Shown here piece after piece: positions 49,186 to 61,054 of a DNA stretch of 64,000 nucleotides. Position 1 is the stretch's first letter, and the number at the start of each line of letters is the position of its first letter. The stretch covers positions 26,932,501 to 26,996,500 of the forward strand of contig NC_044572.1 in the NCBI RefSeq assembly GCF_901933205.1, given 5' to 3'. The notes under the pieces were generated by a model. The model worked only from the letters and a program-made list of their open reading frames with translations. It was not told the DNA's origin and searched no databases. The position numbers and the translations under genes were made by a program. The DNA is from Camarhynchus parvulus (Eukaryota > Chordata > Aves > Passeriformes > Thraupidae).

Positions 49186-50280
49186 GTTTGCTAACCATAA
49201 ACCTTGCTAATAGCAAATGGGTTACAGTTTGAGGGTATTCCATCATGCTGACACAGAAGCTTATATTTCAATTTCACAATTAGGCTGTAGCAGTATATTA
49301 ACATTCTTATCAAAATTCTGTATTTTCACACACACACACATATATATATATATATGTACCTAGATGGAAAGTTCTGCTTTTTTACTCATATTTTCTACTC
49401 CCAAAGGCTTTTTTTTTTCTTTTTTAAGTGAGCAAAATCAGTTAATTTCCTATACCCACGCAAGGATTAAAAAATACTCAACATAAAGGAGTTATATGCT
49501 CAGTGTATGCGGGAAGCATCTGAACTTTAAAAGCTGAAACTTAACAGGTAGATACAGAGGATTAGTCTCCAGGCCAATATGCAAAAATCAAACAGTCACA
49601 CAATAAAGTAAAAAAGTACTAAAATCAATTATGCAATGTGTTACTTTGCTACTTGTAGCAAATTCATTTATTAATTCTGACTTTCCCAATTAGCTTATAA
49701 TTGTGCTGCCCTTTATTTGCATTCAGAATCACATGTACGACACTGATCTTGCATAGCAGTGCAGGGCTGCTTGGTGCATCATTTCACTGAAGAGTTTTCT
49801 GCTTCATTGTTATGGTACATGTTCCTAAGTAAACTGTAAATTCCAGTGGTAGAGTTTGTGTTCTAACTTTAATTATCTTTCCTCCTTGAGAAGAGCAAAT
49901 CTGAGATGTGGAAGTCTTTGCCTCCCTTAGACCAGGTAGGCAGTTACATCTGGGCACAACCGTGGCCTTTCATCCTAAGTAGAATTATTAGAATCCACCA
50001 CAGCACAGCGGGCTTGGGAAACTGTAAAAATTGAAAGAAATATTTCATAATGCAAGGGGAAAATTAGCTTCTTACTCAAATGGGAAATAAGGATTTGAAA
50101 GAGATGATTCCCATCATCTTCCCTAAATACAGAATAAGACATAAAGCAGATCAGTCTCATCTGAAATACTGAGATTCTTTTGTAGCTGCTGGATCACAGA
50201 AGTTTGACATATATAGTTAAAACAGATGAATAATTGACAGACAGAGAGCATCTTGTCCAACATGAACTTGTGCAAGGACG
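49186..50280. other. Unique sequence, no gene seen
   Basis: AT-rich with a CA/TA microsatellite near 49327; otherwise nothing recognised. Confidence 0.5.
49327..49355 (+). repeat. (CA)n(TA)n microsatellite
   Basis: Seven CA units followed by about seven TA units. Confidence 0.95.
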
Positions 50281-50328
50281 TGGCCAATGATGCATAGATG
50301 TTTGTGGCCAATGATGCATAGATGTTTG
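50281..50328 (+). repeat. Perfect 24-bp tandem duplication
   Basis: The unit starting TGGCCAATGATGCATAGATG and ending TTTG occurs twice without a mismatch (50281-50304, 50305-50328). It keeps a minus-strand frame open but there is no sign of a gene. Confidence 0.95.
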
Positions 50329-52117
50329 TGGCCCGCAGAAATCTGAGTTCCTGCAGTTTAGTCTGAGGATTTTTACCTCCTACCCTAAGCACTGGCTTCT
50401 TCTCCAGCTCTATGAGATGTCCACATAGGCTGTCATTCCTTCCCTTTAAGATTTATATCAACCACAGTCTCAGGCAGGAAAACCTTTCCCTCACAATGAA
50501 AAGGGCATTCTCACTTTCTGTTCCCTTCCATTATACTTCCCATTTCTTTGAAATAGATTGGCCCCTGAAGGTTTGCTGCAGGCACTGGTCTTCTATGCAG
50601 AGAACTTGTGCACACTGGGATGTTTCTTATGTAATATCTGGTGTATATTCTATGTTGGCTGTCAGGATACCATTCTTAAAAATGCCATATATGACTATGT
50701 CTCCACATAGAGAGTTCCTTGCCTGCAACGTATACTTTATCCCTAAGATGTAACTTCAGATCTGTCCTTTTATCTTTTACAGGAGAGGTCTTTACAGGAG
50801 TGAATGAAGAAACTTACCTGGGGAAAAAGACAAGTATTAGGAAATGAACTGAACTGTCCAGCAGATAAACAAGAAAGCAAGTCTATGCTTGTGTCAACAT
50901 TGCAAAGCAAGATTTAGATGCTTTCAAAAAGCATCCCACCATTTTTGTCCAAAACTGTCCTGGCTCACAATCATCTGTTAATTCAGTCTTGAGTGCCTTC
51001 ATTTCATTTACATAACACAGGCCTTCTCACAGTGTGAAGTTCCTTAAAATAGTTATTGTGTCTTTGGGCCAAAAAGAAAGTCAGACAGTAGCAGAAAGAA
51101 AAATCTGTAAGCATTAGTTCTCCTGATGAGATAGAGATTATATGTCTGGTTTCCTAAATATCCAAAGTGAGACTAGACTAAAGCAATGGTGTTTTGAGGC
51201 CTTCCTAATATCACTTGTTGCCTTGCAACTTACTTGCCTGATGCCAATACCGAGTTTACCCCACCGCGTTTAATTTCACTCATTGTCACCTTTTTTGGTG
51301 GAAGTAGGTTGAAGCACTCATATTTTTGACTCTATTTCTGACTTACTACTCCTTCCAAGGGTATGCATTATAAGTGGCTTCAGAAGAAGATTTGAATTCT
51401 GCATGCCATGGTTTCATGTTGTTTGTACAATGGTCTGCACACAGATGCATGAAATTCAGCCCACCTATGATTCTATAACTACATACTACACATATAAATA
51501 ATAAAAAATATATTAGCACTTTAGATAAACCTGGCTTTAGTAATTCCTTTTTCCCAGAAGAGATGTCTAATAAGTCTTGCCTTTTTAACAAAGGTATTTC
51601 AAGACTTAATTAATGGATGTTTGAAAAATGCTGTGCGTTCCCTGTATTTTTTGTCTTGTTGGCTCACTTCTCATAGAGACACAGTATTGCCATAAACTGT
51701 ATGTCCTGCCAATTGCCAACAGGCAGGCACACAAAAGAGCTGTGGCAGACACAGAACCTGTACTGTGAAGCCTGGAACAACAAAACTTACTGAAATAAAT
51801 AGTCCAGAGAGAGAGTCAGGAAGGGAAGGAACACTAAACTGATGATGAGAAAAGAGATAAGCTCATCCTCTATCCTCTTTTCCTCTACAGATGTATGTTT
51901 TCTCTACCACCTTTCTCCTGTCGCCTCCCATTTTCCCCTGAGATTTATTGGAACATTTTAATCTCTTTTCTTCAACCTACTGCCCCAAAATGCCATGAGG
52001 GTCCCTTTTGGGGGGCTAAGTAGGATGCTATTACTTAATCTTACTGGCATTTAAATCCCAACTTTGCCACTTGCTTGCTGGAAGGGCTGTTTTTCTTTCC
52101 TAGGTCATATTCATCTA
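50329..52117. other. Unique sequence, no gene seen
   Basis: Short frames only. A CCTATGATTCTATAACT phrase at about 51465 recalls CR1 ends but lacks a matching context. Confidence 0.5.
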
Positions 52118-52180
52118 GGCCAAATCCAAAGCTCGTTGAAGTCACTGACAATCTATCCCTTGATTACACAGGATTAGGCC
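52118..52180. repeat. Old palindromic sauropsid-type repeat
   Basis: The block has near-complementary ends GGCCAAATCC (52118-52127) and GGATTAGGCC (52171-52180), with AAAGCTCGTTGAAGTCACTG inside. This resembles the palindromic CCAAAGCCCATTGAAGTCA pattern scattered through reptile and bird genomes. It is worn; the family name is not certain. Confidence 0.4.
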
Positions 52181-55100
52181 TCTGTGCACTCCATGGTGTT
52201 GCTAAAATTAGTTCAGTAGTGTCTGTGGAACCATCTAGAAAAAACAGAAATAAAATGCTATCCAAGGAAAAACCAGCATTACTATTTTCTGGAGAGCTGA
52301 TTGAAGATTTGGGGGTTTTGTCACCAAACTAGGCATACAACTGCAATGCCAGTGCAGAACATTGTGCCAGTCCCAAGGCTGTGGAGGAAAAGCTTTGATC
52401 TCATTTCAACTAACAGAGTTCACAATTTGTTTCATCGGAAGTACCTTGACAAACATGTTACTGTTTATGGACCACTGATTGCATGTCCCAGAGTAGACAA
52501 GACAGGTAGTAAGACAGGGCTTATCGCTCAGCACATGCTAATGAGTCTGTTCTGCCTGCAGCTCTCTCTGGCCAGATGCTGTACTTGAATGGAGTCCCGC
52601 TGGGATTCCTTGTGGGTGCAGTCTGTTGCAAAAATCATAGCGTAACCATCATTGCTAGAGAAAACCAGGACTGAATATCAAAATTAAATTATTACATTAC
52701 TTTGTTGATGAGGTAGGATTCCACATCCCCCTCTAGCTTTTGCCTAAAGGCTAAACATTTGACATTTTAGGTACAGGTACATGGTAAGTTGTGTTCAACT
52801 ACCTCAAAAAGCAGTTGCGAAAGGTTACTGAGACTGCAAAATTTCAGAGACAATGCCCACATACTTGTGGCTACAGCAGGCATCACGGCAGGGCCTCAGA
52901 TCTGCCTTAGCCAATAGACTTCATTCATGTAGGATGAACATTCCTCTCTCTGCAAAACAGACATGAGCATTGCATTGCACTCGTGCCACCCCTTGAAACA
53001 TTTTAAAGGCTGTCAGGAAGCAGTCTGACAAGAGGTGCTACCTGTCCATTTGCCCAGGAAAGTGAGCAGCATGGATTCCCCTGCAGGTTTGGACTTGCCC
53101 ACAGAAAGGACAAGTGATCGTCATCTCCTCAAATGCTTCAAAGATTATAGCATGGATTAGCCAGTCTCAGCAGACTTTGAAAAGCCTTTGTCATCCATCA
53201 GAAGTGGCTTCGTCCTTCCCTCTGTGCCAGGCAGTGCCGTTGTTTTGTAATGAACAACTTCCATCAGAGCACACAATTTCTCATCCTGTCTGACTCTGCT
53301 GATCATTCTTGTAATTAAGTCTCTTTTGATTCTCTTTGGCAGCACACCATCTGCACAAGAAGGCACACCTGGAAAGCAGTTTTCCTCTGGTTTTTCTATC
53401 CTTGATTAAACTCTGTTTTAAAGCAGAGAACCTTAATCAAAAGAAGTGCCTGAGTGGAGGTATCTGTGCCTGTCTCACTTTTGTCACAGATTCCCTCTGA
53501 TGTCTACAGGATTTGGATTTGCATAACAATTTCCAAAAAGGTGTCCACAGAAGAGGGGTAACATTTTCAGAGAAAAAATCCAATGGTATGAATTGAAGAG
53601 GAAAATAACAGGGTACCATAGGAATTTAATTGGTATTAGTATTAATTACTATAAATTCCTATTGAATCTATCATAAGAAAATCTTTACTATTTGCAGTGT
53701 TATTTTATGACTCACAATAATCTCATTCCTGAGTGAGTTCAAGAAAATGTAAAATAATATTTTAATCTTTTAATGAAAAACAGGTTTAAAATTATTCTAC
53801 CCCCACAATTTTAGGAACTAGAGGTCAGGTCAGTGCTGCATCTCATATGAGGCACAAAGTAGCTAGGCAGCATGAGAAAAAAAAGAGAAAGATACCTTTT
53901 GATCTGCTGTGTTTGACAGGTGTGGGGACCTGGAGGGGTAAAGATCAGCAAAACTTTTACATTGTTTATTCTGTGTTGAATCAAATGTCAAAAGGAAGAT
54001 CCACATGGATTATTCAGATGTATGTATGAAAACACACATGTATATTCCAAATATGCCTGTGCATTCTTCCTATCTATTCCTGAACAAAACTGCACCTCAT
54101 TGCCAGCCTAAAATCGAACCCCATGCTGGTACTCCAAGATTATTACAGTTCTCTAATGGCTTCTGGTAGAGTGTAACAAAGCTCTGAGCCCCTGTACCTG
54201 CTAACAAAATGATAAGCTTCTTCCTGCCTTTGATCTCCCATCATGACCTCTGCACCATGCAGAAAAGATGGGAAACTTTATCTTTTTCATGCGAAAACTT
54301 TTTCCCTGGTCATTTACTGCATTCAAAAGCAACTAGATGGAAAGGATGAGACAGGAGCCAACAGGGATAAAAATAAAAGCTGAAAAAAATCCATCCCAGT
54401 TTCTGAAGTGAGCAAATTGCATTAGAAAGGGTGTTTTCTAAGTTTGCACATGGTTGGTGCCAACAAGTTTGAGCTGCCTAACAGCAGTGACACAGCTTTA
54501 AAGAGCAACAGTAAAAAGGCACTTAGTTTACTAAATAATACACTTTTTTACCCTCAATGAAAGGCTGCTTCTTATCACACACAAATCAAGGCAAGCCACC
54601 TAATGGCACTAATTTCAAACCCTGCTGCTGCAATGTTTAGTGCATGGGATACAAATTACGGTGGATTCAAAAGAGTTAGTGGTACATACAATTGATGAAT
54701 AATAATGAAATTTCATTTTATTAGCTTCTGAAATATATGTGTGAGTTTTCATAAAATGTCTGCTAAGAACTAGCTCTAACACTGGTAGCTGGAGCTGGGC
54801 AAAGCTTAAAAATAAAAGCAAGTGCCTGAAAGACTTGTCACATTCTCAATGGGAGTTATGCTATTTACATGGCTTGTAGTTCATATTTATAGCAGTGTGG
54901 GTTGCTCTTTATTTCTCTCACTTTACATCCTTTCACTGCAGTTATCTGCTCATTCAGCAAACATGCTTCAACTGAAGCTTCCTTGACCTGATTTATATCT
55001 TAGAAAATGCACCTGTAACGAGCACAACTGAATGCTCAAGTCACACTGACACCATTATTTCCTTCACTCTTTCTGGCCAAGCCTCAAGATATTCTTTCTC

Positions 55101-58100
55101 TTGCAAACTCACATAAACAGATTGACATTCTCATTAATAAATAGCTTTTTGTAGTATCTTATTCCCTTGAATGTAAGGAAATAACTACAGATCAGAATTA
55201 TATGCTTAGTAATAAATTTCCTTTTTTAATCTTTTCCTTCTGTAGACAAAAACAAAGTAAATACAGATCCACTGCTTTCACAATGCTGACTTGCACAACT
55301 ATTCTTTTTTGCTAGAACCAGCACAAGCTGACTAAGTTCTGCAACGTGTCATTACTTCACTTTCACCAAAATCATCACATTGACAATTCTAGTATCACAT
55401 GTTCTAAATCTACTATGAAACTGGGTGGTACTCAAAAGACAACTTCCTTCTTCATGGTATCACTGTTGTGCAAACAACTGTGCTATTGTGTCAGGAAAAA
55501 ATGTGGCAGGTACCTTTATTTTACCAAAAGGTAATGGAAAAGGTTCTGTGTGCCTACAGCTGTTGCAATTTTACATCTTTAATGTAAAATTGTTTAAGGA
55601 CTGAAGTAAGCTGTATAAAGATGGTCTCTTCATTTGGTTTACTTACTATAACAGGAGCGCTTATTAATAGCTATCTGGAACTTTTTGTTTGCATACACTG
55701 CTAACTAGCAACTGTGAAAATCATCCTGTATAAATCAAAGTTTAAATAGAGAATATTAATGAAACATAAATAATAGAGCAAATGTAAATCAGTTTCTGGA
55801 AGGCCTTTCATTGAAAAATATTCCTAAAAAGGCCATATACTGAGCATTGTGCTACCCAACAGAAAGCTTCAGCCAACATGGGACACACGGTTAGAAGTAT
55901 GTTTCTGTCTATAACCCAGCAGTCTTAACTTCATAAAAGAGGAAAGAAATCTAGAAATTGCATTCACCAAGTTCTAGATAAAAGTCAGTTTGTTCTCAGG
56001 TAGTCAGCAAGTTCTGAGTTCAGTTGCTGAGTTCATTGTGTTGTCTGACATGTGCTAGGATATGAGAGAGATCCAAGTGGGGATAGCAGTTGTAAGGAGA
56101 TAGAAATGCCTCTGACACCTTGGGGCCCACCTGGAGATCAGAGTGTGCTGAGCTCCCCCACACATGGTTCTTGTTATACTTATACCATTACTTTGCAGGA
56201 TAGATTCAGAGAACAGAAGGCACATAAGCACTCTGTTCACCTGCACAATAATGCATTTGAAACAAACAGGAGTAAAGAGTTGTAATTGATCCCTACAATA
56301 AAACGGCACAAGTCAAAGGACGTAGTTCAACACCCCAGTTTTACCTGAAAATTCATTGAACATTAGTTTCCTTTGTTCAACTTCTTTTATTTTCATAGCA
56401 TATTAGTTCTCAGCTTGACATTTGCTGCATGATCACTTGATTCAGAGTTAAGAAAACTGCTTAACAATGGGAAGAGATATGCAGGATTGAAGGTTATTTA
56501 TATCATCACTGGCAAAGACACTTAGATGCTCAAAAGACTGTTAAAACTGATTTGAATCTCAAAACTTTCTAATGCTGCAATCAAAAATATGGTTAGTGTC
56601 TTGCTTCATTAAAGAAGCATGACTTTAGGAATATAAGACCTGAAAAAACCAGCAGATAAAGGGGCTGTTTGCAGGGGGAAGAAGGAAGGGCAGAAAATAA
56701 TTATTTCAGAAGCTCCTGATCCTGGAGTGCACTGGGGAACCCAATCACAGACACAGTGCAGAGGAAACCCATCCTACTGAGTCACTTTGCTCTCTTACAG
56801 CAAATGACACTACAAGTGATTCTCTCCTTCCAACATTTCTTGCTAATCATATTGGGATGATCAGAAGTTCATCAGCTGGGGAAGTACTAAGGTACCAGCA
56901 GGAACTCACCAGAGAGTTAACTTCTTCCTTCTGCATGAAATCAGATTATCAGGAAAGGATAATAAGAATTAAAGAATATGGCACCGAGCACCATCTAGAG
57001 AAATACACACATAGGAATACTAACCCTGCCATGCTTTTTCGTCCAAATGAAGTGGCACATGACAAGGGCAGAAAATGAAAAACTAACATATTATTCCCAA
57101 AGCAGGACTATTAGTAAGATGAATTAAAGGAGAAAAGGTTTGGATATTCAGATACATATTTAAAATTGTGAAAATTTATCCCAAAGCTATGAACATTTGG
57201 GAGATTTATGTCAATATAAAGCAACATCAGACTTTTCAGACAAGTATTATCATTAATAAGCTGCACTGGTGGCAGTCAAATCCGGAGCTTTTTTAACTTT
57301 CTCCTGTTGATGTGACATAGATGGGTGACTGACCCACAAGCTGATGGCTGTGCCCTTCAAAATACACTTGGCCTCACCTTTATACAGAGGAAAAAAAGTG
57401 AAAAACTGGTGATTAAATTGCACTCTTCTTGCCCTGAGGTACTGATCCAGTAATGCTAGAACCAAATATGTTCTAATACATAATGCTCAGACTTCTAAAA
57501 AGGTTAATCTTAATGGTAGTGGCCACTTAATTGGCCTAGCTTGCCTGCTGAGTCCACTGTCATTCTAATAAAAGACACGAGAACTAATTATGCCCTGCAG
57601 TCAAATGGTCAGGCAAGATATAAAACAATTTCCAGAAAACAGCCATTTATACTGAAGAGAAAATGAGGGAAAGCTAGGAAGACAGACTGACAGCTCAAAG
57701 GCTCATAGAGAATGAACTTTTAGCATATGGCAAGAAGCTGAAGGAGGCCGTGAGGTAAAATAGTAAAGATGGCTATCAGTTCTGGGGCTTCTTGAACATA
57801 TTTTGTTGTTGTTGCTGTTATTTCCTACAGTAAATAGAAGGTGGTCTTTGCTTCTTGGCAGATTTCACCTTCATTGGTAATTCAATGTAAGTAATATCAT
57901 AAACCCATAATTTGAAACAAAGCCAATATGCATTAATGGTTTAAACATCAAAAAATATCATTAAAAATCTAAGTAATCCTTGAATTAATGAGCTGGAGTC
58001 AGCAGACACTTTTTGCTGTTTCTTGTCCTGTTCCTTAATGCTGAATTGTTGGACAAGAAAGATTTGTTTTCTAAGTGCAAATCACATGAAATGATTTTAT

Positions 58101-59845
58101 CATGCTTCATCCTCCCTGGTGTAGTTGAAGCTAATGTCTTCTTCCATGTTCTATTTATATTTGATAGAAGAAAAATGCATAAGTGCTTAAAATACCCTCT
58201 AAATTTAAACTTAATGTTAAAATTCTTTAGTTACAATATGTCTATTTAGAATGAAGTAAAGATAAAGAAATGGAGTTTAAAATATTTTTAAACAAGATTT
58301 CAGTATGATGGTAGGACGGTTTTCAATATGACAGAGGGTAATTCCAGCTAAATTTCAGTTATTATATAGTTTGTGTAACAGCATCTTTAAAACCATCCTG
58401 TAACAATGGGGTAGCCAAAATAATTAATATGTTACTTTAAACTTCAAGTTGCATCAGATGGTGATGTCATCAGAGCTATGAAATGAGAGTCATATTCTAT
58501 TTACAGAATAATTATACTGTAGATAACATACACCAGTGAAAGGATTATACCTGAAAATGTCATAAACAATGATAACCCACTATTTTGTTGGTAGGTCTCA
58601 GTTTTGTTATTTGTCTTTCAGATATAACATATGTGATTCAATTTCTCATGCAATGTGAAAGAAAAAAAAGAAGGGACATCTTTTTTCATTTAAGAATTAT
58701 CAACAAGGCACAAATACAAGTAACGCAAAGGCATGTAAAATGATTTTTTTGTTGATCTGATGAAAAAGATGGTTTTCTCCCTTGTCTTCAAAGAAATTCA
58801 GAAGGAAGTATTTGCTGCAGCAGTTCAGAAAGGGAAAGCATTTTTTCCTCACTGCAGCAGCTGCCACCTTTTCAGCCTAACAGTGAAACCAGCGCTGAAG
58901 CTGGAGGTTTGATACCTGGAGACTCCTGAATGGACAGAGTAAATTGACTTGATATGGATTATTAGCAGCAGTGAAGCAGATAAGCTTTTTGTGTTTATTT
59001 GGTGGATGCATTATTTAAATCTCTCACAGTGACTCTAAATACTTTTGTGGGAAATTCTAAATACTTGAACAGGGATGAAATACCAGCAGGGTATATAAAG
59101 AATATAAGCATCAGGTCAGGAAGATTGCAACATATTTTCATTTGGGGTTCAGACTGAAGCAAGTAATCTGACATGCTAAAATTTTTACAGTGGCTTTTTT
59201 TTCTGTGACAAGCATGCAGAAAAATAAGCAGGATATTAGCAATATATCTCAGTATTCAGGGGAACAGCTAGTCCTTTCTATTCTCATTAAAGTTTGACTT
59301 TGGTGGGGTTACATTGATTTATGCCAACTGATGATACAGTCCTTTTGACTTTAACAGTTGTTATAGATGTACATTTGCAAGCTAGAAACTGCCAGCGCTG
59401 GTTGGCTGGACATGGATTGGTGTCATTTCTTAACACTTCATGGATTTTTGACAAGCCCCTTATTTTTTCCTTAAAGTAAAGGTACACTTTGATGTTTTTC
59501 TTAGGACTTGTTTAATGCTGCTATACTGATTGCAGCTCAATAAACACGACAGAAAAAGGACAAAGTGAGCACTAGCTATACTGTGACACAGTATGTCAGA
59601 GGCCGCTGTTATGTTTCTTCAGACTGGAGATGATTGCAAAACTGCTGTTCTGTCCTTTCATGTGTCTCACTGTCTCCTAAACACTGGGAGATTAATATTT
59701 TGTATTTTCTTGAAAATTGTTGTACTTTCTTGTGTTACCATTATAAAATTCTGAAATTCCCAACCAAATTTTCAGTTTTCCGAATATGAAATCCAAGAGC
59801 CTTTTGATACACCTGAAAATTTTTACAAAGCTAGGTTTCTTTGTT
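52181..59845. other. Long unique block, no gene seen
   Basis: About 7.7 kb without a recognised mobile element. Frames reach 95 codons at most and none has a recognisable domain. The most protein-like is a 69-codon minus-strand frame at 53157-53366, rich in charged residues, which I could not identify. A small hairpin lies at 55566-55592. Confidence 0.5.
55566..55592. repeat. 11-bp perfect inverted repeat
   Basis: CAATTTTACAT (55566-55576) and ATGTAAAATTG (55582-55592) are perfect complements with a 5-base loop. Confidence 0.85.
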
Positions 59846-59896
59846 CTCAATTTGAATCAAGATATAAAGCCACTTTATATCTTGATTCAAATTGAG
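59846..59896. repeat. Perfect 24-bp hairpin with 3-base loop
   Basis: The arm at 59846-59869 (CTCAATTTGAATCAAGATAT then AAAG) is exactly complementary to 59873-59896, with loop CCA. No mismatch occurs over 24 bp, and the flanking bases do not pair. It is the longest perfect inverted repeat I found in the window. It could be a template-switch inverted duplication. Confidence 0.97.
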
Positions 59897-59939
59897 TGTA
59901 CACATGAGTGTACTCTGGATCTGTGTTCATGTCTGCTTG

Positions 59940-59967
59940 TATATATATATATGTATATATATACATA
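59940..59967. repeat. (TA)n tract with 18-base palindrome
   Basis: A TA run is followed by TATGTATATATATACATA (59950-59967), which is its own complement. It lies about 50 bases past the perfect hairpin. Confidence 0.95.
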
Positions 59968-60067
59968 GAAAACATCTGACTATTTGTGACACAAAAATGG
60001 TGGAAAATAGGATACCACAGTTGCAAGCAAACAGTAGGAAAAACCCTATTAAATTATGTGTCTGGAT

Positions 60068-60160
60068 TCATAATCATAAATCCATGGAAAAAAACATGGA
60101 ATCATTCGGTTGAAATAAACCCCATAAGGTCATCTGGTCCAGCTCTTCCTCTCCAAGCTT
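60068..60160 (-). mobile_element. CR1 LINE 3' end fragment
   Basis: The plus strand reads ACATGGAATCATTCGGTTGA, then AAGGTCATCTGGTCCAGC. This is the antisense CR1 terminus pattern (ATAGAATCATTTAGGTTGGA ... AAGATCATCGAGTCCAAC). Only a short stretch is recognisable; the rest is decayed. Confidence 0.7.
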
Positions 60161-60992
60161 GAAAGTTAGATGGAGCTTCAAAAATTAGATGAGGTTTGTC
60201 CAAATTAAACTCTCTTAACACCATGTATTGGAATGCAAAAATAAAGAAAGCAAAATTAAAGATGTCACCTACACAGTGCCCTTATGCTGAAGAAGCATTA
60301 GCTCTACCACTTCAGATCCATGTCTCTCTCAGGTTTTTGGAGAATGCATATTAAAAACATTTCTATTGCTTGACCACCTTTTTTTAATATTTTACTTTCC
60401 ATATACTTAGAATGGAAAAAATGCTGTTACTCAAAATTTGGATTTAGAGCTTTAGTTTAGAGCTGTATAGTTTAGAGCTTTGTTGCCTTATTCTTTTCCT
60501 TCCTTAGTGTTCAAGCTTAAGAAATTCATGATGTCATTCTTAAACAGATCTTAGTTGTACTATTTTCAGTAGGGATCCAAAACCTGCCTCTGCAGGCTAT
60601 TTACAAGTACAGCTGAATATAATAAAATAACAGTAACTAGAAAATCCGGCTGCAGAAATAACAGAAATGAAGCTGTTCTCTGAACTCAGGAACTGCTTTT
60701 CTGACTTAAATCATCTATATTTTAATTACAACTTGTAACAGTCACCAAAGCTGTCAGTTGGCCATTCAACCAAAAATTCCAAAAAAGAGCAGCTGAAAGA
60801 CTAGAAGAAAAGTTAAAATTACCTCTATGATTCTTCCTTCTTATTTATAAAGGACAGAGACAATTTGAAAGAATAGCCAGTTCACATCTTAGAACTTAAA
60901 AAGGGTTAAAAGGGTGTCTGGTAAATGATTTTCAGCTCTGAATCAAGCCCCTTTTTCTTTTAGATTCTAAACTAGAATAGTGGAGCTGGTAG
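60161..60992. other. Unique sequence, no gene seen
   Basis: AT-rich, with a small TTTAGAGCT triplication at 60443-60482; otherwise nothing recognised. Confidence 0.5.
60443..60482 (+). repeat. Three short TTTAGAGCT direct repeats
   Basis: TTTAGAGCT begins at 60443, 60456 and 60471, giving an imperfect 13- to 15-base tandem repeat. Confidence 0.8.
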
Positions 60993-61054
60993 GAAAAAAA
61001 AAAACAACAAAAACAAACAAACAAACAAAAAAAAAAAGAAACAAACAAAAAACC
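60993..61054 (+). repeat. A-rich (CAAA)n tract
   Basis: A-runs interspersed with ACAAACAAAC units. Simple sequence. Confidence 0.9.

Noticed and set aside
51440..51490. CCTATGATTCTATAACT as a CR1 3' end
   Set aside because: The upstream sequence does not follow the CR1 3' UTR, so the short phrase may be chance.
53157..53366. Charged 69-codon minus-strand frame that looks somewhat protein-like
   Set aside because: It begins at GTG, not ATG, an in-frame stop lies about 13 codons upstream, and I could not match it to any family. It might be an exon or pseudogene remnant but cannot be supported.
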